Source: CAVRXZ01 sp963773035 (GTDB taxonomy: Bacteria; Acidobacteriota; Vicinamibacteria; Vicinamibacterales; CAVVIG01). Taken from it: a DNA stretch of 64,000 nt. Under the pieces are notes generated by a model, which had not been told where the DNA came from, searched no databases, and was given only the letters and a program-made list of their open reading frames with translations. A program made the position numbers and the translations under genes. Positions 27,892 to 36,658 of the stretch are shown piece by piece. The DNA lies in assembly GCA_963773035.1 (NCBI GenBank), contig CAVYZX010000017.1, forward strand, positions 62,001 to 126,000, in the 5' to 3' direction. Position 1 is the stretch's first letter. Each line of letters opens with the position of its first letter.

Positions 27892-30531
27892 CTACACATC
27901 GAGGTTCTTGACATCCAGCGCGTTGTCTTCGATGAACTTGCGGCGAGGTTCCACCTGGTCGCCCATCAGCGTCGTGAACATCTGGTCGGCTTCCGTATGA
28001 TCCTCGGCCCGGACCTGCAGGAGCGTTCGCACGCTGGGATCCATCGTGGTCTCCCAGAGCTGTTCGGGATTCATTTCGCCCAAGCCCTTGTACCGGTTGA
28101 TCGCAACGCCCTTTTTCCCTGCGGCGATAAAGTAGTCGACCAGTTCGTCGAGGGAACCCAGTCGCACCTCGGTCGGCTTGTCCTTCCCGGCTTTGCGCGG
28201 CGCCCGATCTTTCGAGCCTGGATTTCCAGGAGTTTCTGCACCAGGCTTCGTCGAGGCCGCGTCTGGAGGCGTGCCAGCGGCTCCGCTATCGGGCGCCGCC
28301 ACTTCCTCGGCAGCCTCGTCGGACTGATCCGTTGACGTTGACACGACGATCTCGCCCTTCAAAATCGGGATGTCGCGACGGTTCGCGAGCAGCGTCCGGT
28401 ACTCGCCAGCCGTGACGAAATCGACGCCTATCGAGTGATGACGGGCGTAGCCGTTCGATCGATCCTCGACTTGCAGCAGGTAGCGGTTGTGTTCTTCGTC
28501 GCGCTGGACAGTTACAGTCCGAGCGTCGGTTGTCAGCGCCTGCGCAAGGCCTTCGAGACGATCGCGGTCGGCAAAGTAGTCGCGATCGGCTCCCGCTACT
28601 ACCAGGGCCTCGACGATCTCTCGTGGGTGACCACGCCGCTCGACTGTGTCGAGAAACTTCTGGTGCGCAATCATCTTGTGCAGGAGCTTCTCGAGATCGG
28701 CGCCCGCAATCTCCGTGCTGGTTCCAGGAATCCGGACGACTTGGGCCTCCGTCGCGCGCTTGATTAAGTAAGCTTCGAGTCCGCGCTCGTCCTTGATGTA
28801 GGTCTCGGCCTTTCCGCGCTTCACGCGGAAGAGCGGCGGCTGTGCGATATACACGTAGCCGTTCTCGACCACCGACGGGAGCTGTCGATAGAAGAACGTC
28901 AACAGCAGGGTGCGAATATGCGATCCGTCGACGTCGGCGTCGGTCATGATGATGATTCGGTGGTAGCGCAGTTTCCCGATATCGAAGTCCTCCGCGCCGA
29001 TTCCACATCCGAGCGCCGCGATCATCGTCTTGATTTCATCGCTGCCCAGCATCTTGTCGAATCGAGCTTTCTCGACGTTGAGAATCTTGCCCCGCAGAGG
29101 CAGGATGGCCTGAAAGCGTCGATCGCGGCCCTGCTTGGCGGAGCCACCGGCTGATTCACCTTCGACGATGTAGAGCTCGCTCAGGGCGGGATCGCGCTCC
29201 TGACAGTCCGCCAACTTCCCGGGGAGCGAGCTGCCGTCCAGCGCGCCCTTGCGCCGCACGAGATCGCGCGCCTTGCGTGCCGCCTCGCGCGCCCTGGCGG
29301 CGTCGACAGCCTTGCTGATGATTCTTCGAGCGACACTCGGATTCTCTTCGAGAAATGCCCCTAACTTGTCGTTGACGATGGCCTCGACGATGCCTTTGAC
29401 TTCGGTGTTACCGAGCTTGGTTTTAGTTTGACCCTCGAACTGCGGATGCGGGATCTTGACGCTGATCACCGCCGTCAGGCCCTCTCGAATATCATCACCG
29501 CTGACGCTTTCCTTGAGGTCCTTCGCAAGATTGTTCTTGCTCGCGTAGAAATTGATCGACCGCGTCAAAGCCGATCGGAATCCCGAGAGATGCGTCCCGC
29601 CCTCGTGTGTATTGATGTTGTTCGCAAACGAATAGATCGTTTCCGCGTAACCGTCGTTCCACTGCAAAGCAATCTCGGCTTCGATACCGTCCTTTTCGCC
29701 CCGCATGTAGATTGGCTTCTCGTTGACGGCCGCCTTGTTCTTGTTGAGATGCTGAACGAAGGACACGATGCCGCCGTCGTAGTGGAACTTGTGGGCTTTT
29801 CCGTCGCGCTCGTCGTCCAGCGTGATCAGAATGCCGCCGTTCAGAAAGGCCAACTCGCGTAAGCGCTGGGCGAGTGTGTCGAAGCTGAACACTGTCGTTT
29901 CGAAGACCGAAGCGTCCGGCTTGAAGGTGACCTTCGTGCCACGCCGTTTCGTCGTCCCGGTAACATCGAGAGCACCGACCGGTCGGCCTCGCTCGTAGCT
30001 TTGCTGGTAGACCTGGCCGTTCCGCCAGATCTCCAGGTCAAGCGTTTCGGACAGCGCATTGACCACTGAAACGCCCACGCCGTGCAGACCGCCCGACACT
30101 TTGTAGCTGTCGTTATCGAACTTTCCACCAGCGTGGAGAATCGTCATGACGACCTCCGCGGCCGACTTGCCGCTGGCGTGAAGGTCCACAGGAATTCCCC
30201 GCCCGTTGTCGACGACGGTCATCGAGCCGTCGATGTGAATGGTGACGTTGACCTGATCGCAGAAGCCCGCCAGAGCCTCATCGATCGAGTTATCGACGAC
30301 TTCGTAGACAAGATGGTGCAGCCCCGCTGGACCCGTCGATCCGACGTACATCGCCGGGCGCTTACGGACGGCCTCGAGCCCTTCCAGAACTTTGATCTTG
30401 TCTGCGCTGTACTCGGCTACGTCCTTTGCGCTGCCGTGTCCATTGCCGGGCACGGTTTTCGCAGACGTGATGTCGTCACCGGGTGTTTGTTCGGTGTCAC
30501 TACGTTCCGGCGTGCGGTCAATATGTTCCAT
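27892..30531 (-). CDS. gyrB: DNA gyrase subunit B
   Basis: The ATPase subunit of gyrase, 879 residues, longer than the common ~640 or ~800. A ~38-residue disordered N-terminal extension precedes YSADKIKVLEGLEAVRKRPA. The GHKL ATPase shows VDNSIDEALAG, VVDNGRGIPV and GGLHGVGVS. The TOPRIM domain has IVEGESAGGSAKQGRDR and MTDADVDGSHIRTLLL. Near residues 730-783, before the conserved C terminus (GVAINRYKGLGEMNPEQLW), there is a ~54-residue Ala/Pro/Gly/Lys-rich low-complexity insert. Upstream dnaN is only 40 bases away, so dnaN-gyrB is likely one transcript, with no recF between them. Confidence 0.97.
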   Translation of the reverse strand: MEHIDRTPERSDTEQTPGDDITSAKTVPGNGHGSAKDVAEYSADKIKVLEGLEAVRKRPAMYVGSTGPAGLHHLVYEVVDNSIDEALAGFCDQVNVTIHIDGSMTVVDNGRGIPVDLHASGKSAAEVVMTILHAGGKFDNDSYKVSGGLHGVGVSVVNALSETLDLEIWRNGQVYQQSYERGRPVGALDVTGTTKRRGTKVTFKPDASVFETTVFSFDTLAQRLRELAFLNGGILITLDDERDGKAHKFHYDGGIVSFVQHLNKNKAAVNEKPIYMRGEKDGIEAEIALQWNDGYAETIYSFANNINTHEGGTHLSGFRSALTRSINFYASKNNLAKDLKESVSGDDIREGLTAVISVKIPHPQFEGQTKTKLGNTEVKGIVEAIVNDKLGAFLEENPSVARRIISKAVDAARAREAARKARDLVRRKGALDGSSLPGKLADCQERDPALSELYIVEGESAGGSAKQGRDRRFQAILPLRGKILNVEKARFDKMLGSDEIKTMIAALGCGIGAEDFDIGKLRYHRIIIMTDADVDGSHIRTLLLTFFYRQLPSVVENGYVYIAQPPLFRVKRGKAETYIKDERGLEAYLIKRATEAQVVRIPGTSTEIAGADLEKLLHKMIAHQKFLDTVERRGHPREIVEALVVAGADRDYFADRDRLEGLAQALTTDARTVTVQRDEEHNRYLLQVEDRSNGYARHHSIGVDFVTAGEYRTLLANRRDIPILKGEIVVSTSTDQSDEAAEEVAAPDSGAAGTPPDAASTKPGAETPGNPGSKDRAPRKAGKDKPTEVRLGSLDELVDYFIAAGKKGVAINRYKGLGEMNPEQLWETTMDPSVRTLLQVRAEDHTEADQMFTTLMGDQVEPRRKFIEDNALDVKNLDV

Positions 30532-30571
30532 CCGTTCTTCCAGTCCAGTTGTCCTGTTCAGCGTTGCGCTG

Positions 30572-31711
30572 TCAGATGCGCATCGGCATGATCACGTACG
30601 TGTAGTCGTAGCCTTCTGCGCCAACCGGTTTTACGATCGCCTGGCTCACCTCATCCTTCACGTCGAAAGACACGACGTCGGTACCGACCGCGGCGAGGAA
30701 ATCGAGCACGTACTGAGCGTTGAAGCAAATCTGCATCGACCCACCCGAATAGTCGACGGGAAGCGTCTCGTGGGCTTCACCAAGTTCAGGACTGCTCGAG
30801 GTCACGTCCACTTTGCCTTTTTCGATGTGAAACTTGACGGCTCGAGATCGCTCGTTCGACAGCAGCGCGACTCGCTTGACAGCGTTAGTCAACCGGTCGC
30901 GCTCGAATTCGATGTGCTTGTCGTTGGCTTTGGGAATGACTCGTTCATAAGCAGGAAACTGACCGTCGATCATTCGAGAGATCAGCGTTCGCTCACCAAC
31001 GTCGAAGAACAGATGATTCTCGCCCCTTTGAAATCGAACCTCCTCGTCGCCTTCTGCCAGAAGGCGGCCGAGTTCACCCAGTGTTTTCTTCGGCAGAATG
31101 GGTCGTTCTTCGTCGACTTGCTTGGCCTTGAACCGCGCGACCTCGTTGCCTTGATCGCCCCCGTTCCGGGGAACGGTAACAAGCGCCAACCGGTGTCCAT
31201 CGGTGGCTACTAAACTCATCGAATCGGCCTTCATGACGAACAAGGCGCCGTTGAGGAAGAACCTTGTGTCTTCTCCAGTGATCGCAAAATGCGTCTTGGC
31301 GACCATCTCCCTTAACGCGGCGCTTGGCAGAACGGCAGTTGGAGAACCACTCGATGCCGGAAGGGTTGGAAAATCCTCCCGAGGAAGCGTCTGAATGCGT
31401 GAATCGAAGCGATCGGCTGCGACTTTCACGCCCCCCTTGTCCTCCTCGACGCGAATGTCAGTTTCGGGCAACGACTTGACGATCTCGTAAAACTTCTTCG
31501 CCGGTAAAGTGAGCGACCCACCCTTAGCGACAGAAGCGGCACACTTGCTGCGCAACCCAACTTCCAGATCGGTCGCGAGAAAATGCACCTGGTCGTTCTG
31601 AGCTTCGACCAAGATATTGGCAAGAATCGGAATCGTGTTTTTTCGCTCCACGATTCCTTGAAAAAGTTGCAGTTCTCGCAGAAGGTCGTTCCGTCGGACG
31701 ACAAATTCCAT
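30572..31711 (-). CDS. dnaN: DNA polymerase III beta sliding clamp
   Basis: A 379-residue clamp protein that forms a dimeric ring and tethers the replicase to DNA. The N terminus MEFVVRRNDLLRELQLFQGI and the three repeated clamp folds are clear, with DKGGVKVAADRFDSRIQTLP and TDGHRLALVTV as conserved blocks. The end VKPVGAEGYDYTYVIMPMRI is the normal peptide-binding C terminus (MPMR). It follows dnaA in the classic dnaA-dnaN order on the minus strand. The 272-base spacer upstream holds its own putative promoter and AT-rich sequence. A GAGGG lies upstream of the ATG as ribosome site. Confidence 0.97.
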   Translation of the reverse strand: MEFVVRRNDLLRELQLFQGIVERKNTIPILANILVEAQNDQVHFLATDLEVGLRSKCAASVAKGGSLTLPAKKFYEIVKSLPETDIRVEEDKGGVKVAADRFDSRIQTLPREDFPTLPASSGSPTAVLPSAALREMVAKTHFAITGEDTRFFLNGALFVMKADSMSLVATDGHRLALVTVPRNGGDQGNEVARFKAKQVDEERPILPKKTLGELGRLLAEGDEEVRFQRGENHLFFDVGERTLISRMIDGQFPAYERVIPKANDKHIEFERDRLTNAVKRVALLSNERSRAVKFHIEKGKVDVTSSSPELGEAHETLPVDYSGGSMQICFNAQYVLDFLAAVGTDVVSFDVKDEVSQAIVKPVGAEGYDYTYVIMPMRI

Positions 31712-31983
31712 GGCTTTGTTGCCCTCGAAGTGGGCGGGGTTCGGCCCGCGTTCCCCTAAGGACGAGGAGAGATTCGAGAATAGAAAATTATAACGGATAA
31801 GAAGGTCTGTTGAAAAGCTGACGAGGCTTATTAAGCCTTATCTATCAATTACTTATGTTGTGCAAAAAACGTGACCTCATCTCCTGCTCAAGCCCCCCTT
31901 TTCCTGTCCGTCTGAGTGATGCACAGGCCCTCCACAACCGTCCACAGCCTGCTCATGTGGAAAACTCGGCAATTCTGCTGTGG
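31712..31983. other. dnaA-dnaN intergenic region: AT-rich stretch and DnaA-box-like sites (possible oriC part)
   Basis: This 272-base spacer is sharply more AT-rich than the rest of the window between about 31775 and 31870. It contains the near-perfect palindrome AGGCTTA-T-TAAGCCT at 31824-31838. A DnaA-box-like TGTGGAAAA (complement TTTTCCACA) is at 31956-31964, and weaker NNNTCCACA sites are at 31928-31936 and 31938-31946. AT-rich unwinding sequence next to DnaA boxes between dnaA and dnaN is a standard origin layout. Which of the two dnaA-flanking spacers holds the active origin, or whether both act together, cannot be told from sequence. Confidence 0.55.
31787..31792 (-). promoter_or_regulatory. 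-10 element of probable dnaN promoter
   Basis: On the minus strand this reads TATAAT exactly, in AT-rich sequence about 75 bases before the dnaN start. The matching -35 is poor (TTTCAA at 17-18 bases spacing). It is proposed as a separate dnaN-gyrB promoter downstream of dnaA. Confidence 0.45.
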
Positions 31984-33366
31984 CTAGCGAAAACCCTCCA
32001 GAAAATTGCCCATGAGGCTGTTGAAATTTGCATCCTTCCGACGAAGATCCTCAATCTTCCGGATCGAATGGATCACCGTCGAGTGATGTTTGCCCCCAAA
32101 GCTTCGTCCGATCTCAGGTAGCGAGGAGTGGGTGAGGGCCTTGCAGAGATACATCGCCACTTGTCTGGGCATAGCGATGGATTTCGAGTTATTACGCGAT
32201 TTCAGATCTGCGAGGCGGAGGTTGTAATAGTCGGAAATGAACTTCTGGATGATCTCGATCGTGACCGCTTTCTCTTCGTGGTCGAGGATGTTCCTCAGCA
32301 CCTCTTGCGCCAGAGACGGCGTGATTTCCTGCCCGGTTAGCGAGGCGTATGCGATCAACCGGATCAAGGACCCTTCGAGTTCGCGGATGTTTGACTTGAT
32401 CTTGCCGGCGATGTAAATGGCCACATCGTCGGGGAGCGGAACCGCTTCGGCTTCTGCCTTCTTTTTGAGAATTGCCACCTTCGTTTCGAGATCGGGTGGT
32501 TGGATGTCGGCGATCAATCCCCACTCGAATCGCGACCGAAGGCGATCCTCGAGGGACGGTATCTGGTGCGGCGGGCAGTCGCTGCTGATGACAATCTGTT
32601 TTTGAGAGTCGTAGAGAGCGTTGAACGTGTGGAAAAACTCCGTCTGTGTGGCTTCCTTTCCGGCGATGAACTGAACGTCGTCAACCAGCAGTACGTCAAC
32701 GGTTCGATACCGTTCGCGGAAATCGATGATGCGATCGTATCGCAGCGCGTTGATCATCTCGTTCATGAAGCGTTCGCCGGAGATGTAGGTAATCTTCACG
32801 CGGCGATCGTGGCGATGCACATACTGGCCGATCGCGTGCATCAGGTGAGTTTTTCCAAGCCCCACCCCACCGTAGATGAACAGCGGGTTGTACGACCGTG
32901 AAGGCGCTTCAGCAACGGCTCGACATGCAGCGTCTGCGAATTGATTCGAAGATCCGACGATGAACGTGTCGAAGGTGTAGCGAGGATTGAGTCCGGACAA
33001 TCCCGCAGAAGACGTCGGTGTCTCTGTGAGGTCTGCAACTGGTTCTTCGAAGACGAGTGGAACGGTTGCCCCATCGCCGGCTGATTCAGACACGAAATTT
33101 ACGGGAAGTTCGGCTTTCTTCATTTCAGCCATCGCCTCGCTGATGACTCCGGCGTAGTGTTTGGTGAGCCAATCTTTGAACAAGGGATTCGGCACGCGAA
33201 CGGTGAGGGCGCCGAGATCTTCCGAAACGAACGCAGTCGGCTTGAACCAGGTATAGAAACTGTGCCGATTTACCTTGGTTTCAATCCGCGTCAGAATCTC
33301 ATCCCAAAGGTTCATTTCTTCGGAAGAAATGGGGCTGCCGGACCTTCGCCCGTCTTCAGGAGCCAT
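31984..33366 (-). CDS. dnaA: chromosomal replication initiator protein DnaA
   Basis: Binds DnaA boxes at oriC and opens the duplex to start replication. 460 residues if started at 33366; an internal ATG at 33315 (MNLWDEILTRIETKV) is an equally good start and matches where most DnaA proteins begin. Domain I is at the N terminus, then a short linker (domain II). AAA+ domain III has Walker A GGVGLGKTHLMHA near residue 166 and Walker B VLLVDDVQFI. Domain IV has the DnaA signature GGKHHSTVIHSIRKIEDL near residue 424. It is divergent from rpmH, with repeated DnaA-box-like sites in the spacer. Confidence 0.97.
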   Translation of the reverse strand: MAPEDGRRSGSPISSEEMNLWDEILTRIETKVNRHSFYTWFKPTAFVSEDLGALTVRVPNPLFKDWLTKHYAGVISEAMAEMKKAELPVNFVSESAGDGATVPLVFEEPVADLTETPTSSAGLSGLNPRYTFDTFIVGSSNQFADAACRAVAEAPSRSYNPLFIYGGVGLGKTHLMHAIGQYVHRHDRRVKITYISGERFMNEMINALRYDRIIDFRERYRTVDVLLVDDVQFIAGKEATQTEFFHTFNALYDSQKQIVISSDCPPHQIPSLEDRLRSRFEWGLIADIQPPDLETKVAILKKKAEAEAVPLPDDVAIYIAGKIKSNIRELEGSLIRLIAYASLTGQEITPSLAQEVLRNILDHEEKAVTIEIIQKFISDYYNLRLADLKSRNNSKSIAMPRQVAMYLCKALTHSSLPEIGRSFGGKHHSTVIHSIRKIEDLRRKDANFNSLMGNFLEGFR

Positions 33367-33673
33367 CTTTCAACGTCTTCCGCGACCTCGAGGGCCGCCT
33401 GAGCCGTTCCTATCGCGTTTCCGCGGTTTCGCCCCAGTGAAGAGCCCCGAAAAACCGGGTCGAAATTACAGATCAATCCCAAACTTGGCGAATTTCCACA
33501 GTTTTTTCCACAGGTGTGGAAAACTTTGGGGAGCAACCAAACGCGCATGCCCTCGACCGGCGTGGCGATGATTCGCGGAAGCCGGCGACTGTAACACAAA
33601 GCCGCGCCAATTGACACCTCAGGAAGGCGTTCGCTACCATTGAAGGCTTGTTGTTACCACAGAAGGACTCGCA
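33367..33673. other. dnaA-rpmH divergent spacer with clustered DnaA-box-like sites (candidate oriC)
   Basis: A 307-base gene-free stretch between divergent dnaA and rpmH. Within 32 bases it has ATTTCCACA (33492-33500), TTTTCCACA (33504-33512) and TGTGGAAAA (33515-33523, the complement of TTTTCCACA). The last two form a 9-base inverted repeat with GG between. All are within one or two mismatches of the TTATNCACA DnaA box. These could be origin binding sites or DnaA autoregulatory sites in the dnaA promoter. The strand switch of flanking core genes here supports a bidirectional origin. Confidence 0.6.
33611..33640 (+). promoter_or_regulatory. probable sigma-70-type promoter of the rpmH operon
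   Basis: TTGACA at 33611-33616 and TACCAT at 33635-33640 are separated by 18 bases and lie about 34 bases before the rpmH start. The -35 is a perfect match and the -10 is fair. It would drive rpmH-rnpA-yidD-yidC and probably the genes beyond. Confidence 0.55.
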
Positions 33674-33823
33674 ATGAAGGGAAAGCGGACATTTCAACCC
33701 AATACTCGCCGCCGCAAGAAAGCTCATGGGTTTCTCGTAAGAATGAGTACCAAGAACGGCCGCCTTGTGCTGAAGCGGCGGCGTGCGAAAGGGCGTAAAC
33801 GCCTGACTGTCAGCAGCGAGTAG
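33674..33823 (+). CDS. rpmH: 50S ribosomal protein L34
   Basis: A 49-residue, very basic protein. The start MKGKRTFQPNTRRRKKAHGF and the block VRMSTKNGRLVLKRRRAKGR match L34 throughout, and the length is normal. ATG 33674 is preceded by AAGGA a few bases upstream. It is the first gene of the conserved rpmH-rnpA-yidD-yidC order next to dnaA. Confidence 0.97.
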   Translation: MKGKRTFQPNTRRRKKAHGFLVRMSTKNGRLVLKRRRAKGRKRLTVSSE

Positions 33824-33869
33824 GAACCGATCACAAGGACCGGCCGAAGTTCGAGCGGGGGGTTGTACC

Positions 33870-34214
33870 GTGACTGGCCGGTTCCGACCGAACGAGCGCA
33901 TCCGACGACGCGTCGAATTTCAAAGGGTATACGAGCGAGGCACGAGGATTCAGGGTCGCTACAGCACCTTGTTCGTGCTCCCCAACCAGTATCAAGTCGG
34001 CCGTCTTGGAATCGCCGCCACGAAAAAACTGGGTGGCGCAGTCCAGCGTAACCGTGCTAAGCGCTTGATAAGAGAGATTTTCCGCCGCAACAAGATTGCG
34101 GTGGGGTTTGATGTCGTTGTGGTACCACGTCCCAAATTTCTCGAAGCCAGCATCACCGTCCTCGAGGCTGATTACCGCATGCTCCTCAACCGCCGGTTTC
34201 AAAATGTCCGGTGA
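33870..34214 (+). CDS. rnpA: ribonuclease P protein component
   Basis: The basic protein cofactor of RNase P, which trims the 5' ends of tRNA precursors. 114 residues from GTG 33870. RIRRRVEFQRVYERGTR near the N terminus and the RNR motif region GGAVQRNRAKRLIREIFRRN (residues ~55-74) are the RnpA signature, and the fold is otherwise as expected. It lies 46 bases after rpmH, and its last 11 bases overlap the start of yidD, indicating translational coupling. Confidence 0.96.
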   Translation: MTGRFRPNERIRRRVEFQRVYERGTRIQGRYSTLFVLPNQYQVGRLGIAATKKLGGAVQRNRAKRLIREIFRRNKIAVGFDVVVVPRPKFLEASITVLEADYRMLLNRRFQNVR

Positions 34215-34458
34215 GCCGACCCTTCCCGTTCGCTTGTCGCTCGGTCTGATCCGGCTCTATAAAGTCCTTATTTCGCCGTATTTTACGGGCTCGTGCCGGT
34301 TTCTCCCTTCCTGCGCGGACTACGCCGCGGAAGCGATTGCCCATCACGGCGTCTGCCGGGGCGCCTGGCTGGCCGCCCGGCGTCTGGCGCGTTGCCATCC
34401 CTTGTGTAAGGCCGGCTACGATCCGGTGCCCCGTAGAGCGGCGATCCGCGTGAAGTGA
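34204..34458 (+). CDS. yidD: membrane protein insertion efficiency factor YidD
   Basis: An 84-residue protein from ATG 34204, overlapping rnpA by 11 bases; the open frame to 34096 is a continuation through rnpA. GLIRLYKVLISPYFTGSCRF followed by LPSCADYAAEAIAHHG carries the invariant Cys pair and amphipathic N-terminal helix of YidD (UPF0161). CHPLCKAGYDPVP is the conserved end. YidD assists YidC in inserting inner-membrane proteins at the membrane surface. yidC begins three bases after its stop. Confidence 0.95.
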   Translation: MSGEPTLPVRLSLGLIRLYKVLISPYFTGSCRFLPSCADYAAEAIAHHGVCRGAWLAARRLARCHPLCKAGYDPVPRRAAIRVK

Positions 34459-34461
34459 CGA

Positions 34462-36177
34462 ATGGAAAAGCGTGTTCTGATAGCGATTCTCCTGTGCTTT
34501 CTGTCGCTCTACCTCTGGCAGGCCTTGGTGGTCAAGCCGATTCCCAAGCCCGCTCCGACGACAGCGAAGACGCCGGCCGCAGACACGCCGGAGACGTCTG
34601 CGGGCCCCGCATCGAGCACCCAGCCGCCCGCTGAAGCGAGCCAGACTTCCCAGCCTGCCGTAGCGACCCTCATCGGGGAGAATACGGAGCGCGAAGTCAA
34701 AGTCGAAACACGGGATGTCATTGCTGTGTTTACGAATCGCGGCGCCCGGTTGAGGAGCTGGCGGTTGAAACACTACCTCGATCAAAACCAGCAGCCGCAG
34801 GAGCTCGTCGTCAGCCAGCTCGGGAATGAGCCTCTTCCTTTCACACTCCGAGTGGCCAATCCCCAGACAAACGCGGTCGTCAATAGCGCGTTGTATGCGG
34901 TCAGCGGCGCTCCCCCCGAGGGTTCCCCGATTACCGGCCCAACGAGGCTGCGGTTCGAGTACTCCACGGCCGGCAATGAGCTCCACGTGGTCAAGGAGTT
35001 CAATCTCGACCCGTCCGGCTATATCGTGACCTTCAACGCCAGTGTTCCCGAGCCATACACGATCCTCTGGGGACCGGCGGTAGGCGACCTGGGCGAGGCC
35101 AGCCGGTACGTGCAACAGGCGCGCGGCCTGCTCTCCCAAGGAAACAAGGTTCAGCGGCTCTCGGCCAAGGATTTAGGGAACAAGCCGAGTTACGAAGGGG
35201 ACTTTCAGTTCGTCGGCGTCGACGACAACTACTTCATGACCGCGGCGTTCGCTCCCGGCAGCAGCAAGGTCACGTATCAACCGATCTCGATCTCGCCCCC
35301 GCCGGACTCCAAAGATCCAAAACGTGATCTGGTCGCCTACTCGATCGAGCCAAGCCGCCGGGACGCGCCCATCAAGTTCTTCGCCGGTCCGAAGGACTTT
35401 GATGTTCTGGCCGCCGTCGATCGCGACCTGGTGCGGGCGATCGACTTCGGCATATTCGCAGTTCTGGTCGTCCCGCTTTTGCGTTCATTGAAATGGGTGA
35501 ACGGCTACGTCGGCAACTATGGCTGGTCGATCATCATCCTGACCATCATCATCAACGCCATCATGTTTCCGCTCCGCCACAAGAGCGTCGTGTCGATGCG
35601 GAAGATGCAGGAGATCCAGCCAGAGGTGAAGGCCATTCAGGATCGCTACGCCAAGTTGAAGACGACCGATCCCGCGCGTCAGAAAATGAATCAGGAGTTG
35701 ATGTCGCTTTACCGCGATCGCGGCGTCAATCCCGCGAGTGGCTGCGTGCCGATGTTGCTGACGATGCCCGTGCTGATCGCGTTCTATGCGCTGTTGTCGA
35801 CAGCGATCGAACTCCGGGGCGCGCCGTTCTTTGGCTGGATTCACGACCTGTCCAGGCACGATCCGCTGTACGTGACCCCCGTCTTCATGGGGGCCACGAT
35901 GGTTTGGCAACAGAAGATCTCGCCGGCGACGGGAGCGGATCCCGTTCAGCAGAAGATGATGATGTTCATGCCCATTGTCTTCACGTTCATGTTTCTCTGG
36001 GCGCCGGCCGGAGTGGCCGTGTACTGGTTGATGAGCAACCTCTGGGGCATCGGCCAGCAGTACCTGACCAACTACTTGATTGGCCCGCCCAACGTTCGGA
36101 GCGTTCGACCTCCCGCGGAGCGTCGCATGAAGCGCGTGGGCGGCGGCAAGACGGAGGCTGCGGCGCGGGAGCCCTGA
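34462..36177 (+). CDS. yidC: membrane protein insertase YidC/Oxa1
   Basis: Inserts proteins into the inner membrane alone or with SecYEG. 571 residues: an N-terminal membrane helix (VLIAILLCFLSLYLWQALVV), a Pro/Ala/Thr-rich linker at ~25-65, and a large periplasmic P1 domain to ~330, as in Gram-negative YidC. The five-helix insertase core has the TM2 region YGWSIIILTIIINAIMFPLR, then MQEIQPEVKAIQDRYAKLK, GVNPASGCVPMLLTMPVLIA and a final WAPAGVAVYWLMSNLWGI. A short basic tail ends the protein. The P1 domain supports a diderm cell. Confidence 0.97.
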   Translation: MEKRVLIAILLCFLSLYLWQALVVKPIPKPAPTTAKTPAADTPETSAGPASSTQPPAEASQTSQPAVATLIGENTEREVKVETRDVIAVFTNRGARLRSWRLKHYLDQNQQPQELVVSQLGNEPLPFTLRVANPQTNAVVNSALYAVSGAPPEGSPITGPTRLRFEYSTAGNELHVVKEFNLDPSGYIVTFNASVPEPYTILWGPAVGDLGEASRYVQQARGLLSQGNKVQRLSAKDLGNKPSYEGDFQFVGVDDNYFMTAAFAPGSSKVTYQPISISPPPDSKDPKRDLVAYSIEPSRRDAPIKFFAGPKDFDVLAAVDRDLVRAIDFGIFAVLVVPLLRSLKWVNGYVGNYGWSIIILTIIINAIMFPLRHKSVVSMRKMQEIQPEVKAIQDRYAKLKTTDPARQKMNQELMSLYRDRGVNPASGCVPMLLTMPVLIAFYALLSTAIELRGAPFFGWIHDLSRHDPLYVTPVFMGATMVWQQKISPATGADPVQQKMMMFMPIVFTFMFLWAPAGVAVYWLMSNLWGIGQQYLTNYLIGPPNVRSVRPPAERRMKRVGGGKTEAAAREP

Positions 36178-36183
36178 GACGAT

Positions 36184-36639
36184 ATGACCAACGACATCAC
36201 CCATTCGGTCTCCGAGTTCCTGGAGCAATTCACGTCTGCGCTGGGCGTAAAGACCGAGATTTCCGTCGAGCGCACCCCGGACGGCCCCCGCTTGAACATC
36301 GGCGGCGACGAGGCAGAAATCCTGGTGCGGCGACGCGGCGAACCGCTCAAAGCCCTTCAGCACATCGTCGACACCGCGTACGGTCGAGCCCTGCCGGGCG
36401 AACAGCGCATCTTCGTCGATGCTCTGGAATACAGGAAAGGCAAGGACGTGGAGCTTCGCCGAATGGCGAGATTCCTGGCCGAGAAGGCGCAGCAGACCGG
36501 GATCGACCAACAACTCGGACCGCTCAATCCCTACGAGCGACGCATCGTGCATCTCGCGGTTGCCGAGGTTCCCGGGGCCACGACGGAAAGCATCGGTGAC
36601 GCTTTTTCGAAGACTGTCTTGATCTCCGCGCGCAGATGA
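36184..36639 (+). CDS. Jag/KhpB-type RNA-binding protein with R3H domain
   Basis: 151 residues, located six bases after yidC as usual for jag. The N-terminal ~80 residues are a KH-like domain (LVRRRGEPLKALQHIVDTAY is the nucleotide-binding helix-turn region). The C-terminal part is R3H: LGPLNPYERRIVHLAVAE contains the NxYERRxVH pattern that defines jag proteins. The amino-terminal Jag_N domain of Bacillus is absent, so this is the short form. Likely an RNA chaperone linked to cell envelope or division control; the exact targets are unknown. Confidence 0.9.
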   Translation: MTNDITHSVSEFLEQFTSALGVKTEISVERTPDGPRLNIGGDEAEILVRRRGEPLKALQHIVDTAYGRALPGEQRIFVDALEYRKGKDVELRRMARFLAEKAQQTGIDQQLGPLNPYERRIVHLAVAEVPGATTESIGDAFSKTVLISARR

Positions 36640-36658
36640 ACCACTTTCCGTGGTTCCG

